A DNA stretch of 64,000 nt from Karstenula rhodostoma CBS 690.94. Taxonomy: Eukaryota > Ascomycota > Dothideomycetes > Pleosporales > Didymosphaeriaceae. Positions 22,017 to 32,251 of this stretch are shown in pieces. The stretch is from positions 1,751,126 through 1,815,125 of the forward strand of contig MU001498.1 of assembly GCA_010093485.1 (NCBI GenBank), written 5' to 3'. The notes beneath the pieces are model-generated. The model saw only the letters and a list, made by a program, of their open reading frames with translations, was not told where the DNA came from and made no database searches. A program made the translations under genes and the position numbers. Each line of letters starts with the position of its first letter. Position 1 is the first letter of the stretch.

Positions 22017-23558
22017 ATGTCAGACCTCCTCGTGAACTCGCAGCACGGCCACCTCAGCGCCAGCCAGCGCATTCCCCAGATCGCGCGGCCCTTCGTCTCG
22101 GAGCGCGCGGCCAAAACGCTCGACTTGGTATGGACCTCTGCCCCCGTCCTCCTTCTCTTCCATGCTGATCTCCTCTCTTTCCAGGTCGAGAAGTTCGTCG
22201 AGCAAGAATGCATCCCCCACGACGAGGTGTACATGCGGCAGATTGGCGAGACGACCCAGCAGCGCTTCTCGTCGCATCCCTCTGTCGTTGAGGATCTGAA
22301 GAAGAAGGCGAAGGCGCTGGGGTTGTGGAATATGTTTTTGCCAAGAAATCACTTCAAGGAGGGCGCGGGATTTAGCAATTTGGAGTATGGGCTTATGGCG
22401 GAGTACTTGGGCAAGAGTCGGACGGCGAGCGAGGCTACCAACTGCGCAGCCCCAGATACCGGAAACATGGAGGTGCTGGCGAAATACGGCAACGACGCCC
22501 AGAAGAAGAGGTGGCTCGAGCCGCTGCTCGAGGGCAAGATCCGCTCCGCCTTCCTGATGACGGAGCCCCAAGTCGCCTCTAGCGATGCCACCAACATCGA
22601 GATGACCATCACGCGCGACGGCGACTCGTACGTGCTCAACGGCTCGGTACGCCCTTCTCTCTCTCCTCTCCTCTCCTCTCCCCTCTCCCCTCCCCTCCCC
22701 ACTGACCACCCGCAGAAATGGTGGTCCTCAGGCATCGGCGACCCCCGCTGCGAAGTCTACATCGTCCTGGGCAAAACCGACCCCAACCACGCAGACAAAT
22801 ACAAGCAGCAGTCGGTCATCCTCGTCCCGCACAACGTCCCCGGCATCACCATCCACCGCATGCTCGGCGTCTTCGGCTACGACGACGCGCCCCACGGCCA
22901 CGGCCACGTCTCCTTCACCAACGTCCGCGTCCCCGCGTCCAACCTCGTCCTCGGCGAAGGCGACGGCTTCAACATCATCCAGGGCCGCCTCGGCCCCGGC
23001 CGCATCCACCACGCGATGCGCTCCATCGGTGCCGCCGAAAAAGCCCTCGAGTGGTTCCTCGCGCGCCTCAACGACCCGCGCAAGAAGCCCTTTGGCGAAA
23101 TGCTCCACAAGCACGGCATCATGCTCGACCGCGTCGCGCGCAGCCGCATCGAAATCGACGCGGCGCGGCTCGCCGTCCTCAACGCCGCCATCACCATCGA
23201 CGCCTCGGACGCCAAAGGCGCCCTCAAGGAAATCGCAGAGGTCAAAGTCCTCGTCCCCCAGATGAACCTCGACGTCATCGACCGCGCAATCCAAGCCTAC
23301 GGCGGCGCCGGCGTCTCCCAGGACACGCCCCTCGCCGCTATGTATGCTAACGGCCGCACCATGCGCATCGTCGACGGCCCCGATGAGGTGCATCTCCTGC
23401 AGCTGGGCAAGAACGAAAATAAGCGCGGGAAAGCGCATAAGGCGAGGCTGGAGGCGCAGAAGAGGAAGGGCGAGGACCTGTGCAGGGCGTATGGGGTTGA
23501 GGTGCGGGATCCGCTGTTTTTGGGACGGAGCACGGGGGAGGCGAAGAGTAGGTTGTAG
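22017..23558 (+). CDS. Acyl-CoA dehydrogenase family flavoprotein
   Basis: Exons are 22017-22127, 22185-22646 and 22716-23558. Both introns (57 and 69 bp) are multiples of three and lack stops, but splicing restores the family alignment (LDLVEKFVEQECIP and NGSKWWSSGIGDPRC). The product is about 471 residues. The N-terminal helical part has EYGLMAEYLGKS. The middle beta part has the FLMTEPQVASSDATN flavin/substrate signature. The C-terminal helical part has GPGRIHHAMRSIGAAEKAL and the second signature YGGAGVSQDTPLA. It is most like the ACAD10/11-type dehydrogenases of fungi, which oxidise longer or branched acyl-CoAs; the substrate cannot be read from the sequence. No peroxisomal PTS1 is seen (the end is KSRL, a weak possibility). 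Confidence 0.88.
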   Translation: MSDLLVNSQHGHLSASQRIPQIARPFVSERAAKTLDLVWTSAPVLLLFHADLLSFQVEKFVEQECIPHDEVYMRQIGETTQQRFSSHPSVVEDLKKKAKALGLWNMFLPRNHFKEGAGFSNLEYGLMAEYLGKSRTASEATNCAAPDTGNMEVLAKYGNDAQKKRWLEPLLEGKIRSAFLMTEPQVASSDATNIEMTITRDGDSYVLNGSVRPSLSPLLSSPLSPPLPTDHPQKWWSSGIGDPRCEVYIVLGKTDPNHADKYKQQSVILVPHNVPGITIHRMLGVFGYDDAPHGHGHVSFTNVRVPASNLVLGEGDGFNIIQGRLGPGRIHHAMRSIGAAEKALEWFLARLNDPRKKPFGEMLHKHGIMLDRVARSRIEIDAARLAVLNAAITIDASDAKGALKEIAEVKVLVPQMNLDVIDRAIQAYGGAGVSQDTPLAAMYANGRTMRIVDGPDEVHLLQLGKNENKRGKAHKARLEAQKRKGEDLCRAYGVEVRDPLFLGRSTGEAKSRL

Positions 23559-24579
23559 ATGCGGATGAGATGATATGATAGCGGGTGTTGAAATGCATGG
23601 ATATGGATTCGTTGCGTGTATTGCTGCCCTGGTACATTTACGCTTACGACTGTGATGTGATGTGATGTGATAGGGGGAACTGAGCGAGCTCTCGGTCTTC
23701 GGCTCTCCCCCCCTCCAAACGTTTTGGCGTTTTGCGTCCTATTATCATTCCCCCCAACTCGTCCTCCCTGAGTTAAAACCCCAAGGGCGCGTGGTCCAGT
23801 GGTAGGGCGCTCCGTACGGTCAGCGGGATTCCGCTGTCTGCCTCGGAATATATGGTGATGCGGCGTCCGTATCCAAACTCAATAGTTTTCCCCACTATTT
23901 CGGCAAAGATCGAAAAAATGCTGAGCAGCACAGGGTCGCGCTAATAAGCGAATGTAGCTAAGATTGTGAAATAAATGTCAACCCTCGGTGGTATGATAAG
24001 TAAGTACTACGTTACTTCTCTTGGTGTTACACAGTGTGCTTGGATTTTCTAGGACGTTGCCGGTGCAGTGTTGTATGAGATTGGTAAAACATGGCCGGAT
24101 GCATGCGATTGGGTTTTCGCTTCGACTGATGGTTTGGAAGAGTGGTCGTCAGTTCAGCGGTGGTGATGGCGTCTGAGCTGCGATGATCTGGCAGCCAATG
24201 ACTGTCCTACGCGCAACAGATGTCAGTGCTGCATTCTGCTCGGCCAGAATTGGCTATTCAAATGTGAAAAACGCCTTGTTCAATAAAGAACATCTAAAGC
24301 AGGTGTTCACGAATGTCCAGGACAGGCATGCTGTGACGGCGGTGTTGCAGGCGTGCGCGATTCAGTGTGGGGGCCAAGAAGCTCCGTGGCGCGACAGGGA
24401 TTCCGTCGTCAAACAACGGCCAAGTGACAGGGGTTGCGCACGGACTGGTGCACGAGCAGTGGCTGTGTCACACCTCTCACTTTACTTGCAATGTACGCTG
24501 TCCCGACCTTAACGTAAACAATCGCAAATGGACGGTTCGGCCAGACAACCGCGTTTCCTGGCGTCGACACCTCGCACAC
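23559..24579. other. Intergenic region
   Basis: This 1 kb stretch holds a TGTGA microsatellite (about 23649-23672) and a tRNA A-box-like string near 23790 without a matching B box or cloverleaf. The promoter of the mannosyltransferase gene is at its end. No other gene is supported. Confidence 0.4.
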
Positions 24580-25874
24580 ATGTATTTCCGTCACCATAGG
24601 AAGGCCATCGGGCGCATCGTACTGGCCTTGTTTGTCGTGCTTAGTACCCTGGACGTTCTACATGTGCGGCAGCGCCTTGCGCGCGGAAGCGCGTCTTTGG
24701 AAAATCATACGCTCAGATCCGAGCGTGTTTTCATTGCCGGCATTTTCTGGAATAACGAGGACATTCTGCGCGCTTCCTTGAGCGCAGCTTTGGTCGCCCT
24801 GGCCGAAACCCTAGGACCCAAAAACGTCTTCATCAGCATCCATGAAAGCGGAAGCTGGGACAACACCAAAGATGCACTGAGAGAACTCGATGAAGCTCTA
24901 GAACGCGTCGGCGCCGAGAGGAGAATTACCACGTCCAACGTGACGCATCTGGACGAGATCTCTGTAGCACCAACCGGTGAAGGCTGGGTAGAGACCCCGC
25001 AGGGAAAGAAAGAGTTGCGTCGTATCCCGTACCTGGCGAGGCAGAGAAACGTAGGGCTGGAGCCTCTTGCTGAAATGGCGGAAAGGGGTGTCCACTTCGA
25101 CAAGATATTATTCGTCAACGATGTTGTTTTCTCCGTAAGTGACTGCGAATGGTCCTGCGTATTCGACTACTGACAGCGAAAAGACAGAGGACGTGCTCCA
25201 GCTGCTGAATACCCGTGGTGGTAAATACGCCGCAGCCTGCTCAATGGACTTCAAGGTTCCTCCGTATTTCTACGACACCTTCGCGCTGAGAGATTCGAAC
25301 GGGCACGAGCACCTCATGCCCGCCTGGCCCTACTTTAGATCGCATGCCTCGCGAGAAGCGATGATGAATAACGACCCGGTCCCGGTAGCTAGTTGCTGGA
25401 ATGGCATCGGTAAGCAGAGCCATTCCCAGTGCTGATTCACGACTAACCCAGATAGTTGCAATGCCGGCACAGGTTTTTACAGGACCGTCTGCACTGCGGT
25501 TTCGCGGGATCCCGGATTCACTGGCAGTAACGCATCTCGAGGGTTCCGAGTGTTGCCTCATACACGCTGACAACCCGCTCTCTTTGCGGGAAGGCGTGTT
25601 TGTGAATCCCACAGTGCGAGTTGGATACACCAGAGAAGCTTACGAAGCTATGAGAGCAGGCGAGGGTGCTCTATCGTCTGTGACGCTTCTTTACAGGCTA
25701 TGGGAGAACCGCATCCGACGCTGGGTCACCGTGACACCAGCGCTGAAGTCCGGTGTCGTTGCGTCCAGGGTACGCAAGTGGAAAGAGGGTGACCCGAAGA
25801 ACGAAGAGCCTGGTGAATTTTGCCTGATCAACGAAATGCAGGTGTTGCGGAAGATTGGCTGGGCGCATGTGTGA
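24580..25874 (+). CDS. CAP59/CMT1-type alpha-1,3-mannosyltransferase (GT69)
   Basis: Exons are 24580-25134, 25184-25409 and 25456-25874, giving 399 residues; all three phases agree. The N-terminus is short and basic with one membrane anchor (AIGRIVLALFVVLSTLDVLHV), a type II Golgi topology. The GT69 domain shows RVFIAGIFWNNEDIL, FISIHESGSWDNTKDALRELD, YLARQRNVGLEPL and FDKILFVNDVVFSTEDVL. It continues with YAAACSMDFKVPPYFYDTFALRD and SCWNGIVAMPAQVF, and ends in GEFCLINEMQVLRKIGWA. Cryptococcus relatives (Cap59, Cmt1) act in capsule glycan synthesis; in ascomycetes the acceptor is unknown. The start at 24580 is chosen because it sits just before the anchor. Confidence 0.85.
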
Positions 25875-26252
25875 AGGAATGGAGCACTGGCATGGATGAT
25901 TGAGACTGTTATGAGGTATTCAGCACACATACGATCAGAAAGATTGGCCGTATGGGGGAAATGGAAATGGGGCCATGGATGCATGTTTACGAAGTGAGGA
26001 TTAGCCATCAGCATGCTCCCGTGCGGCTCCCGTCCACACTCCACGACTACAATGCTACCCGATCGGCACGTCCCGAAGGCTTCTTGCCACATACGGCTTT
26101 GCAGAGGATGGCGTACAGTCTATTGAACGGACCGGGGAATGGCAAGAGTTACACCGGCCGGCTGTTGGACCTGCCAATTACGAAAGAAAAGAAATGCGAG
26201 AAAAGCCCGCATGATGATTTTGATATCTTTCTTGAACTAGCTTCTAGCTAGT
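25875..26252. other. Intergenic or decayed sequence
   Basis: This is the 3' flank of the mannosyltransferase gene. A frame from about 25952 to 26249 is open but shows no recognisable domain. It could be an eroded upstream part of the DUF3433-like remnant that follows. Confidence 0.3.
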
Positions 26253-27425
26253 GTGATCGCTCCAGTCGTGCAGTCCACAGTATTCCTATCGACCAACCCA
26301 CCGGACGCCAGCTTGTCTGGAGAAGCTTACATCGAGGATGCCGCTCAGAGAGTAAACAATGTGGTCGTGCGATCTGCAGCGGCCCGGGGGCTATCAGTCA
26401 CATTTGTACTTATTATCATATCCTGCTTGTCGCTCATGAAAATTCTTCGTTCGAGGAAGTCAGGTCTCCGACAAGACCCCGGTGGTGTAAGTGCTGTTGC
26501 GAGCCTGGTCTTCGACAGTAATTTCCGGAACTGCGATGATATGGACCTTCGCACGGTTCAATCTTAAGTTTGGTAATCTGGGGTCAAATGCAAATGATCG
26601 ACAAACAAACCAGCCCCAACCCCCATTGCGCAGCCGCCCCACTTACCCAGTATGGCCATTGCTTCCCCCACCATCGGGCTCAGGATCTTTCTGTGCGTTT
26701 TCTGCCGTGTTTCTACATGCACAAACCTGGTTTGGACCTTGCGCAAAATCCCGTGGCTTATTGTTATCTTCGCTGCTCGATACACACTACTCTGGGCGCA
26801 ATGCGACACAACGTTTCGCGTGACAGAGCCCTTCCGGCAATCAAGAAGAGGAGATGCCCCGGCGAACAACGTCTTTATCGACTGTACTGGTGTCGCAACC
26901 ATATTCCTTCCCTTTCTGGCATTGTCGGATCGACACTGGAAACTCTGCCTTTCGGCTATAGCAAGCAACCTCGCGGAGGTACTCGTTATTGCTGTTACCT
27001 GCGCTGGTGACGTATCAGGATACATGTTTATATCTCGCGGTAGCTCGGATGAGGGAACTCCGCTAGAAAAAATAACAACCAGTACTGTTAAAAAAGATCC
27101 CATCAACTAGTTCTTCTGGTTCACGTCCATTTATAGTATCGTGATATTGGCCTTGATGAATCTTTGGCTGATTGGAAACTTCATAGTTCGATGGGATCAA
27201 AATTTACCAGATGAACCGGCGAAGCTGGGAGGTATCCTTGGATTTATCGTTAATACAAACGTACTGACAAAATCCCGGGAGTTGCATGGTTACAGTGGAC
27301 CTGTAAGGTTAACATCCTTTAATTCAAACGAGTCGGAGGAACGTCGGGTTTATAGTCTGGTACGTCAAGAGAGAGGAAATAAGTTCAAGGTTACTCCCCA
27401 TTCACGTAGCTCACTATGGCGTTAG
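26253..27425 (+). pseudogene. Remnant of a DUF3433-like membrane protein
   Basis: A single reading frame can be followed with several in-frame stops (26565-26567, others to 26650, and 27108-27110). It encodes hydrophobic segments (LSVTFVLIIISCLSLMKIL; IFLCVFCRVSTCTNLVW; LALMNLWLIGNFIVRW). Each is followed by a segment of the type DPGGVSAVASLVF or LGGILGFIVNTNVL, which resemble the repeated DP-x-S/T-IA-x-x motif after the membrane helices in fungal DUF3433 proteins. The start is missing and the central part is shortened. I read it as a decayed gene rather than an intron-rich one, because no GT-AG pairs remove the stops cleanly. The family assignment is tentative. Confidence 0.45.
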
Positions 27426-27547
27426 CCATTCTTGGGTAGTACGATCACTTAAGATTACGACAAGACACCGGCAAAACATTTACTTGCAGTGTGTAATTAC
27501 AAGGCCGGACGTGGGTACGAGCTATGAGACTGCTCATATAGTGTAGC

Positions 27548-27778
27548 ATTTATTTTTAAGCTGTCGGCTAGGGGAGATACCTGTTTGTGATCACTTTTCT
27601 ACTCCACACACACGAATACTATATCTATCTGTATATATATTGTATACGATCACTATGGGGGCGGGTAAATCAATGAAGGGGTGGATAAGATAAGGCGTCG
27701 CGCTTTGCCAATGCACGAAGGGACCAGAACAGCGGCTAAGGCGTGCCCAGCAATCTATCTGTATATATCTCCCTCCTG
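27548..27778 (-). mobile_element. Short non-autonomous insertion (family A), host of a nested element
   Basis: Flanked by a 12-bp direct repeat ATATAGTGTAGC (27536-27547 and 27779-27790). Read on the minus strand it starts CAGGAGGGA and ends CAGCTTAAAAATAAAT, an A-rich end. Its A-rich half matches a second copy at 35006-35131 (GCTNNNGCTAGGGGA-GNACC and the CCCTCCTG end). A target duplication of this length with an A-rich 3' end resembles SINE-like retroposition. A family B insertion lies inside it. Confidence 0.65.
27639..27752 (-). mobile_element. Short non-autonomous insertion (family B), nested
   Basis: This 114-bp segment is flanked by a perfect 16-bp direct repeat ATCTATCTGTATATAT (27623-27638 and 27753-27768). 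On the minus strand it reads ...CGCCTTAGCCGCTG... GTGCATTGGCAAAGCGCGACG ... CATAGTGATCGTATACA, and it matches the insertion at 34074-34260. It interrupts the family A element, which dates it as younger. Confidence 0.7.
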
Positions 27779-28009
27779 ATATAGTGTAGCTGGATGAATC
27801 ATATAGCAGGTATTTCTTGGAACGAACCGCTGACAACCCCGCAAGGCTTCGGGCTTCTTCTTTAACTACGCTCTCTATGTATGTATGTATCTATATATAT
27901 ATATATAAGGGTTATATTTACAACGGAAGCTTTGTTCCCAGGCTCCTAAGGGCTATTCGCTTCCCGTGCCGCGTCATTCAAAGCCCGGATTCCAGTTTTC
28001 AGGAAGGCA

Positions 28010-28440
28010 CTAGTGCAACCACTCGCCCAAAAGTTTCTTGTCTCCGATCCGTACTGCATTCGCGGCTGCCTGCATGAATACTACCCAGCGCGCCCAACCG
28101 TTGTTAGGCGTGACGTTGGCCCACTTGTGCATCGCTGCTCTCTGTGCAATGCTGTCCCCGGCCTTGACTACTTTCTTTTCGCCCGAGTCGAGGTGTATCT
28201 CAATCTCGCCTTCGATAATCACCAACACGTCCAGCGTCATTGTTCGGTGCATGATGCCGCCTTCTTTCTCAGCTCCAAGCTTTAGAGACATAATACATAC
28301 TGCCGTGCCATCATCGGGGCAGTTGCGACGAACTCAGGGGAACATCGGTTGCTTGCGGTCCTGTTTGTACTGCTCGATGTCGGTTTCTGTAGATAGATCC
28401 ACAGCGGATTGGTGTGTGGATGAGATGACAAGAATCTGAC
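28010..28440 (-). pseudogene. Cupin-domain protein, 5' half frameshifted
   Basis: The frame 28291-28010 (94 codons, starting at an ATG) encodes a clean cupin_2 half-barrel: GGIMHRTMTLDVLVIIEGEIEIHLDSG, then KVVKAGDSIAQRAAMHKWANV and a C-terminal tail. It keeps the HRT and E...W motif residues typical of fungal cupins. Upstream, the conserved N-terminal piece continues in two other frames (TDIEQYKQDRKQPMFP, then PEFVATAP), separated by single-base losses near 28322 and 28303. The full-length gene therefore looks broken, although the 94-residue ATG frame could still be made. Function unknown; such cupins are often isomerases or cyclases in metabolite clusters. Confidence 0.6.
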
Positions 28441-28837
28441 AGAATTGAAGTATGCATCGAGGTTGGATTCGTGAATCCGATTCGATGATCCTTGATTATA
28501 ATGCCTCCCAGAGTCCATCAGAAATGTACATTCACCTAAATCTGGATTGTCTTATGTTTGTTTTGTGTATCTTAAATCACCTTCCCATGTACATAGATGT
28601 AACTGTTTGTGTGGCCATACCGTATTTTTCGAGCTTACTGCCTTGAGCAGGCATCGTCATTCGCGGCGTCTGCGCTACTCGTCATTGGACCAGAGTTGGC
28701 ATTTTCATCACCCTCATAGCTGATGTGTAAAAACAGTCTGTTAACTCCGTCTCTATCGGTGTTTGCCATGGAGAGCTGTTTATTCTTTATACCTTGTATA
28801 GATGAGCTTCAGTCTACATGTTCATGCTCGTTGTCCA
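28441..28837. other. Intergenic region
   Basis: About 400 bp of AT-rich sequence between the broken cupin gene and the 3' end of the SAM/HMG regulator. No feature seen. Confidence 0.4.
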
Positions 28838-31330
28838 TTACCAATTGAGTCCCTGTTGAAGTATATCCATGACGCGCCTTGTTGTGTCCGATATAGTCCT
28901 GCAGACCTCCCCCACACCCTCGATAGCGTCGTCCTGCGAGAGCGGCATGAGCGCTACGTTCCTAACAACGGTGTGCATCTCACGCATTTCGCGATAAACC
29001 GGCGAGACCATGACCTCCCTGATGTCGTTGAAGATAATCTGAAGTGGGGTATATAGCTTTCTTGCTGTTGCGTTGTCACAACTACACAAAGAAAGAACAT
29101 TCAAATGTGGAGATGCGTACGATAATTCCTCGCCGACAGCTTCTGCGTGAAGCTCAAGTAGTTTCTGTGAGGCGCTGAACAAAAGGATCGCGCAGCCGGT
29201 GAAGCTGGTATACCTGGTAGCGATATATTGCATTAGCGAACATAGGAAGGCTCCTATTGGAGTTGACCTACACAGAAACCCAGCAGTGGGATCGGATCAA
29301 GTTGTCAATCTGTAGAAGCGATGCTACCCGAGCGGATTGTCGTGCGGCTAAGACGCATTGCTTCTCAACAGATTTCAAAGCCTCCAAATCTTCCGACCCA
29401 ATCGGAGGATTGTCCAAGCGGAATCTACCAAGATCGACTAAACAATCTCGGTAAGGCTCGATGAACAAGCCTAAGAACAGTATGTGCAATTGCAACAGAG
29501 ACCGCTTCGTAGGCCCGCTCGTTGCAAATGGATCTGCGAGACTGAGTCGACTCAGTTGCATCGGCGGTGGAAGGGTACGGTGCCATTCATTAAGAGACTC
29601 GAAATAAGCGCGAGCCTGCGCGGCCTTCGCGTGACTTGCTCTGTTCAGATCCAGCGCAACATAGGCCGCTAGCTGACCAAGTTCAAGAACGCGTTCTTGA
29701 AGGATTTCAGACCCATGTGTAGCATGTGAACGAGGAGAATGGTATAACTGCACAGTGTAAGTAGGGGTTGCTCAGCAAAAAAATACGGGTAAAGGGCACA
29801 TAGAGTCGTACGTTCAGATCTGAGCTGATGACCCGTGGTTCACAACTAGTATTAAATGCAAACCAGCTGAATACGTATATTAGTGACCCGGCAACAGCGA
29901 CGACAAGATGTAAGGGGCGCAAACCTCTCTAGGAAGACGATGCTTCGAAATACACTCCACCAGTAGCTTACTTTCTCTTCGGGAGTTTCGGTTTGAAATG
30001 AAGACGACGTGAATGTTTGTCGTCCGATACTGAGGGCTGAGACTTATAGCGGTCAATCCACTGCGTGCGAACTTAAAGGGCGTGGGTAGCTTACACAGAA
30101 GTCTCCTCGCGCTTTCCACACTGTCAGTGAAACGACATATCGCTAGACAAGCAAAAAGCCGCATGCGCCGGAGATCGCACATATGGGAAGGTAAAGACAG
30201 CATATACAAGAAGAAGTTTAGGAACTCTTTCCGAGGCAATAAGGAGTGGGCATCTCCATCACAGTAGCTACCTACGGCTGACATGGCAAAGACTTCGGTT
30301 GCGTATACCGGTGTTGTGTCTTTGTCTGGGTGGTACACAGATTTGACAAGGCCCAGGGCTTCTTCATGGTCCCAAAGGCAGAGGAGCGAACCTGTGCCCT
30401 GAACGAAGGCTTGGACAGCTTGGGTTGTCAAGTGTTCCCGTGGAAACGCAGCAAACTTAACCAAATCCGGGCTAACACCAAGGGCCTTTAAGGTATGGTG
30501 TACTTCTTCCATCCCCCACCGGACGTGAGACGTCATGCTCTGTAATTGGCCCTCCAGATCAAAGCCCTCTTCGTCGGTAGCTTCGAGTTCTTCATGAGCC
30601 TGCGAGGCAGGTAGCAAACTCGGAGACCCATGTTCCGGATTAGTTGGAACATTGTTTTCTGGTGATAATATCGATTCCGGGTTGTGCCGTCCCTGCTTGA
30701 ATTCCTCGAGGTATGTTTGATAGGCCTTGTAGTTGTTTGTTTGCTTGTACTGCTCGAGCTCTTCTTTGTAGTTTTGCAATTTATCCGAAGCCGGTGCTTC
30801 CCATATATGTACTCGTTCTTCTTGGGAAATTTCATTCCAACGTTTCCCTGTTTCCTTGGCGAGCTCGGCGAAAGACGAACGACTGAGTGCTGGGTCCCGT
30901 CGGACATGTTCACCAAAGACCACATAGCCCGTTTTAGGTTTGAGTGGAGCGTTAGAATCTGGTCGCGGGTGCCGTCGATATCGCCTAGTCGTGCGTATTG
31001 CCAGCTGTGACGAAAGTGGCGTTACTTCGCAACGTTTCCCAACGGCGGGTGGTCCCCCAGATGGCAGAGGCGAATTTCTATCTTACTTACATCGGTTTTA
31101 TTATTAGTGTTATTATATTCGCGTATTGCGCGTTGAAGCTTCCGGCGGTCTCCCAGCTTGAAGCCTAGTTCCTCCATGTCTGACTCGATCATTGCTGTCG
31201 CACTCTCCCAGTCTTCGAAGCCGTTCTCCCGGAGGCGCTCCTCATACTGGCCGAGCCCAAGCCGAGCGAGTGCCGTGCTGAACTCAGTTGTACCCGTAAC
31301 AGGCTCTATCGAAGGTGTATATTCGGTCAT
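28838..31330 (-). CDS. Transcription factor with SAM, HMG-box and fungal-specific TF domains
   Basis: Seven exons with consistent phases give 709 residues: 31330-31091, 31004-30095, 30036-29925, 29866-29812, 29747-29272, 29213-29121 and 29081-28838. Residues 15-75 form a SAM domain (LARLGLGQYEERLRENGFED, DMEELGFKLGDRRKLQRAI). About 100-165 is an HMG box (PLKPKTGYVVFGEHVRRDP, FAELAKETGKRWNEIS). From about 250 on it is the fungal-specific TF middle homology region (MRLFACLAICRFTDS, YWWSVFRSIVFLESW, HILFLGLFIEPYRDC). No Zn2Cys6 finger is present, so DNA binding would rest on the HMG box. It is the only apparently intact gene among pseudogenes at 26-37 kb. Target genes are unknown; the pairing with a middle homology region is unusual. 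Confidence 0.75.
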
Positions 31331-32251
31331 CTCTTTGTTACGCCCATAGATTTTAATGCAACAATGTTCTCAGAAGATCGGACAAGAATTTGTGGGACGA
31401 ATTGCAGGCCCCCAGAAGGGACGAATTTATCCGACGCCACAGGCTGACTAATCAGATCGGGAAACATCAACAGGTGTCACAGTAATTATTGAGCGCTAGT
31501 CTGAGCTTCACGCGATTAGCTGGCACCCTATATTCCCTGCGAGATCTATTCTCCTCTAGTAGAAGTAGGGTGGCAAAGTATTAGTCATCATTAGAGCGCT
31601 CAATAATTATTGCACAACCTGTTGACGTCACAGTGGGTGTCAAGATAAACTACAATTTTTCCCGACGCTCACTGCGTCATAGACTAGCGTCCCCCCCCTG
31701 CACGGCGGACACAACGCTGCGTGGCCGGAAAGATGAGATATAGCGTGAGTCTGTTCATTGTATCCTCTCAACAGCAATCACGTACTTCGGCATCAGGCTT
31801 AGGCTACATGCCGACCCTTCCATAGGTCTACACGGCCAACAGGGGTTATACCAGTGTTACTGCAGATTAGGGCGAGTGCTTGTATTACCTTCTACTCTGA
31901 ATATCAAGAACTCTACATTAATTTTTATAGAGATAGGCCACTTGTTCTCGATTCCAGGTCTGGCAAGAGAAAGTGGGCACACTTCCTATTTCAGACGGGC
32001 TAGCCGGCGCTAAAAACAACCCCACCCCCACCGTCCACATTGCTTACCCGTGCATTCACCGAAATTGATAGGATTATCAAAAGCAAGGCGATGCCAATTG
32101 AAGGATATTGCCGTGGGGCTGCCACCGTCATACGCTGCGACGTTGCAAAAGCCCACGCCTCAGCCTTATTGCGGGCCTGTAAAAACGCCGTGGCACCCAA
32201 GAAGCTGTCCCCTTTCACTTCAGTTTCGAATAACACCAAAACGTATCGAGC
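31331..32251. other. Intergenic region holding an inverted-repeat element
   Basis: Upstream of the SAM/HMG gene and of the F-box remnant. Apart from the inverted-repeat element at 31467-31625 and a C8 run at about 31690 I see nothing recognisable. Confidence 0.45.
31467..31625. mobile_element. MITE-like element with about 30-bp terminal inverted repeats
   Basis: The left end begins TCAACAGG and runs into AATTATTGAGCGCT. The right end is the imperfect reverse complement (AGCGCTCAATAATTATT ... CCTGTTGA), about 30 bp with a few differences. Total length is about 159 bp with no coding capacity. This is the layout of a miniature inverted-repeat transposable element. No clear target duplication is visible. 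Confidence 0.65.

Larger units (their letters stand above)
27426..28009. other. Intergenic region with nested short insertions
   Basis: AT-rich gap between the DUF3433-like remnant and the cupin gene. Most of it is two nested short insertions (listed separately), plus a TATG/TATA microsatellite at about 27,876-27,908. No gene seen. Confidence 0.5.

Noticed and set aside
22728..23438. 236-codon antisense frame in the acyl-CoA dehydrogenase gene
   Set aside because: Low-complexity Asp/Val/Ala translation opposite a conserved exon; a shadow frame.
23786..23850. tRNA-like sequence (GTGGTCCAGTGGTAGGGC resembles a D-arm/A box)
   Set aside because: No matching B box (GGTTCGAATCC-like), no acceptor-stem pairing and no anticodon arm could be built downstream, so no tRNA gene is claimed.
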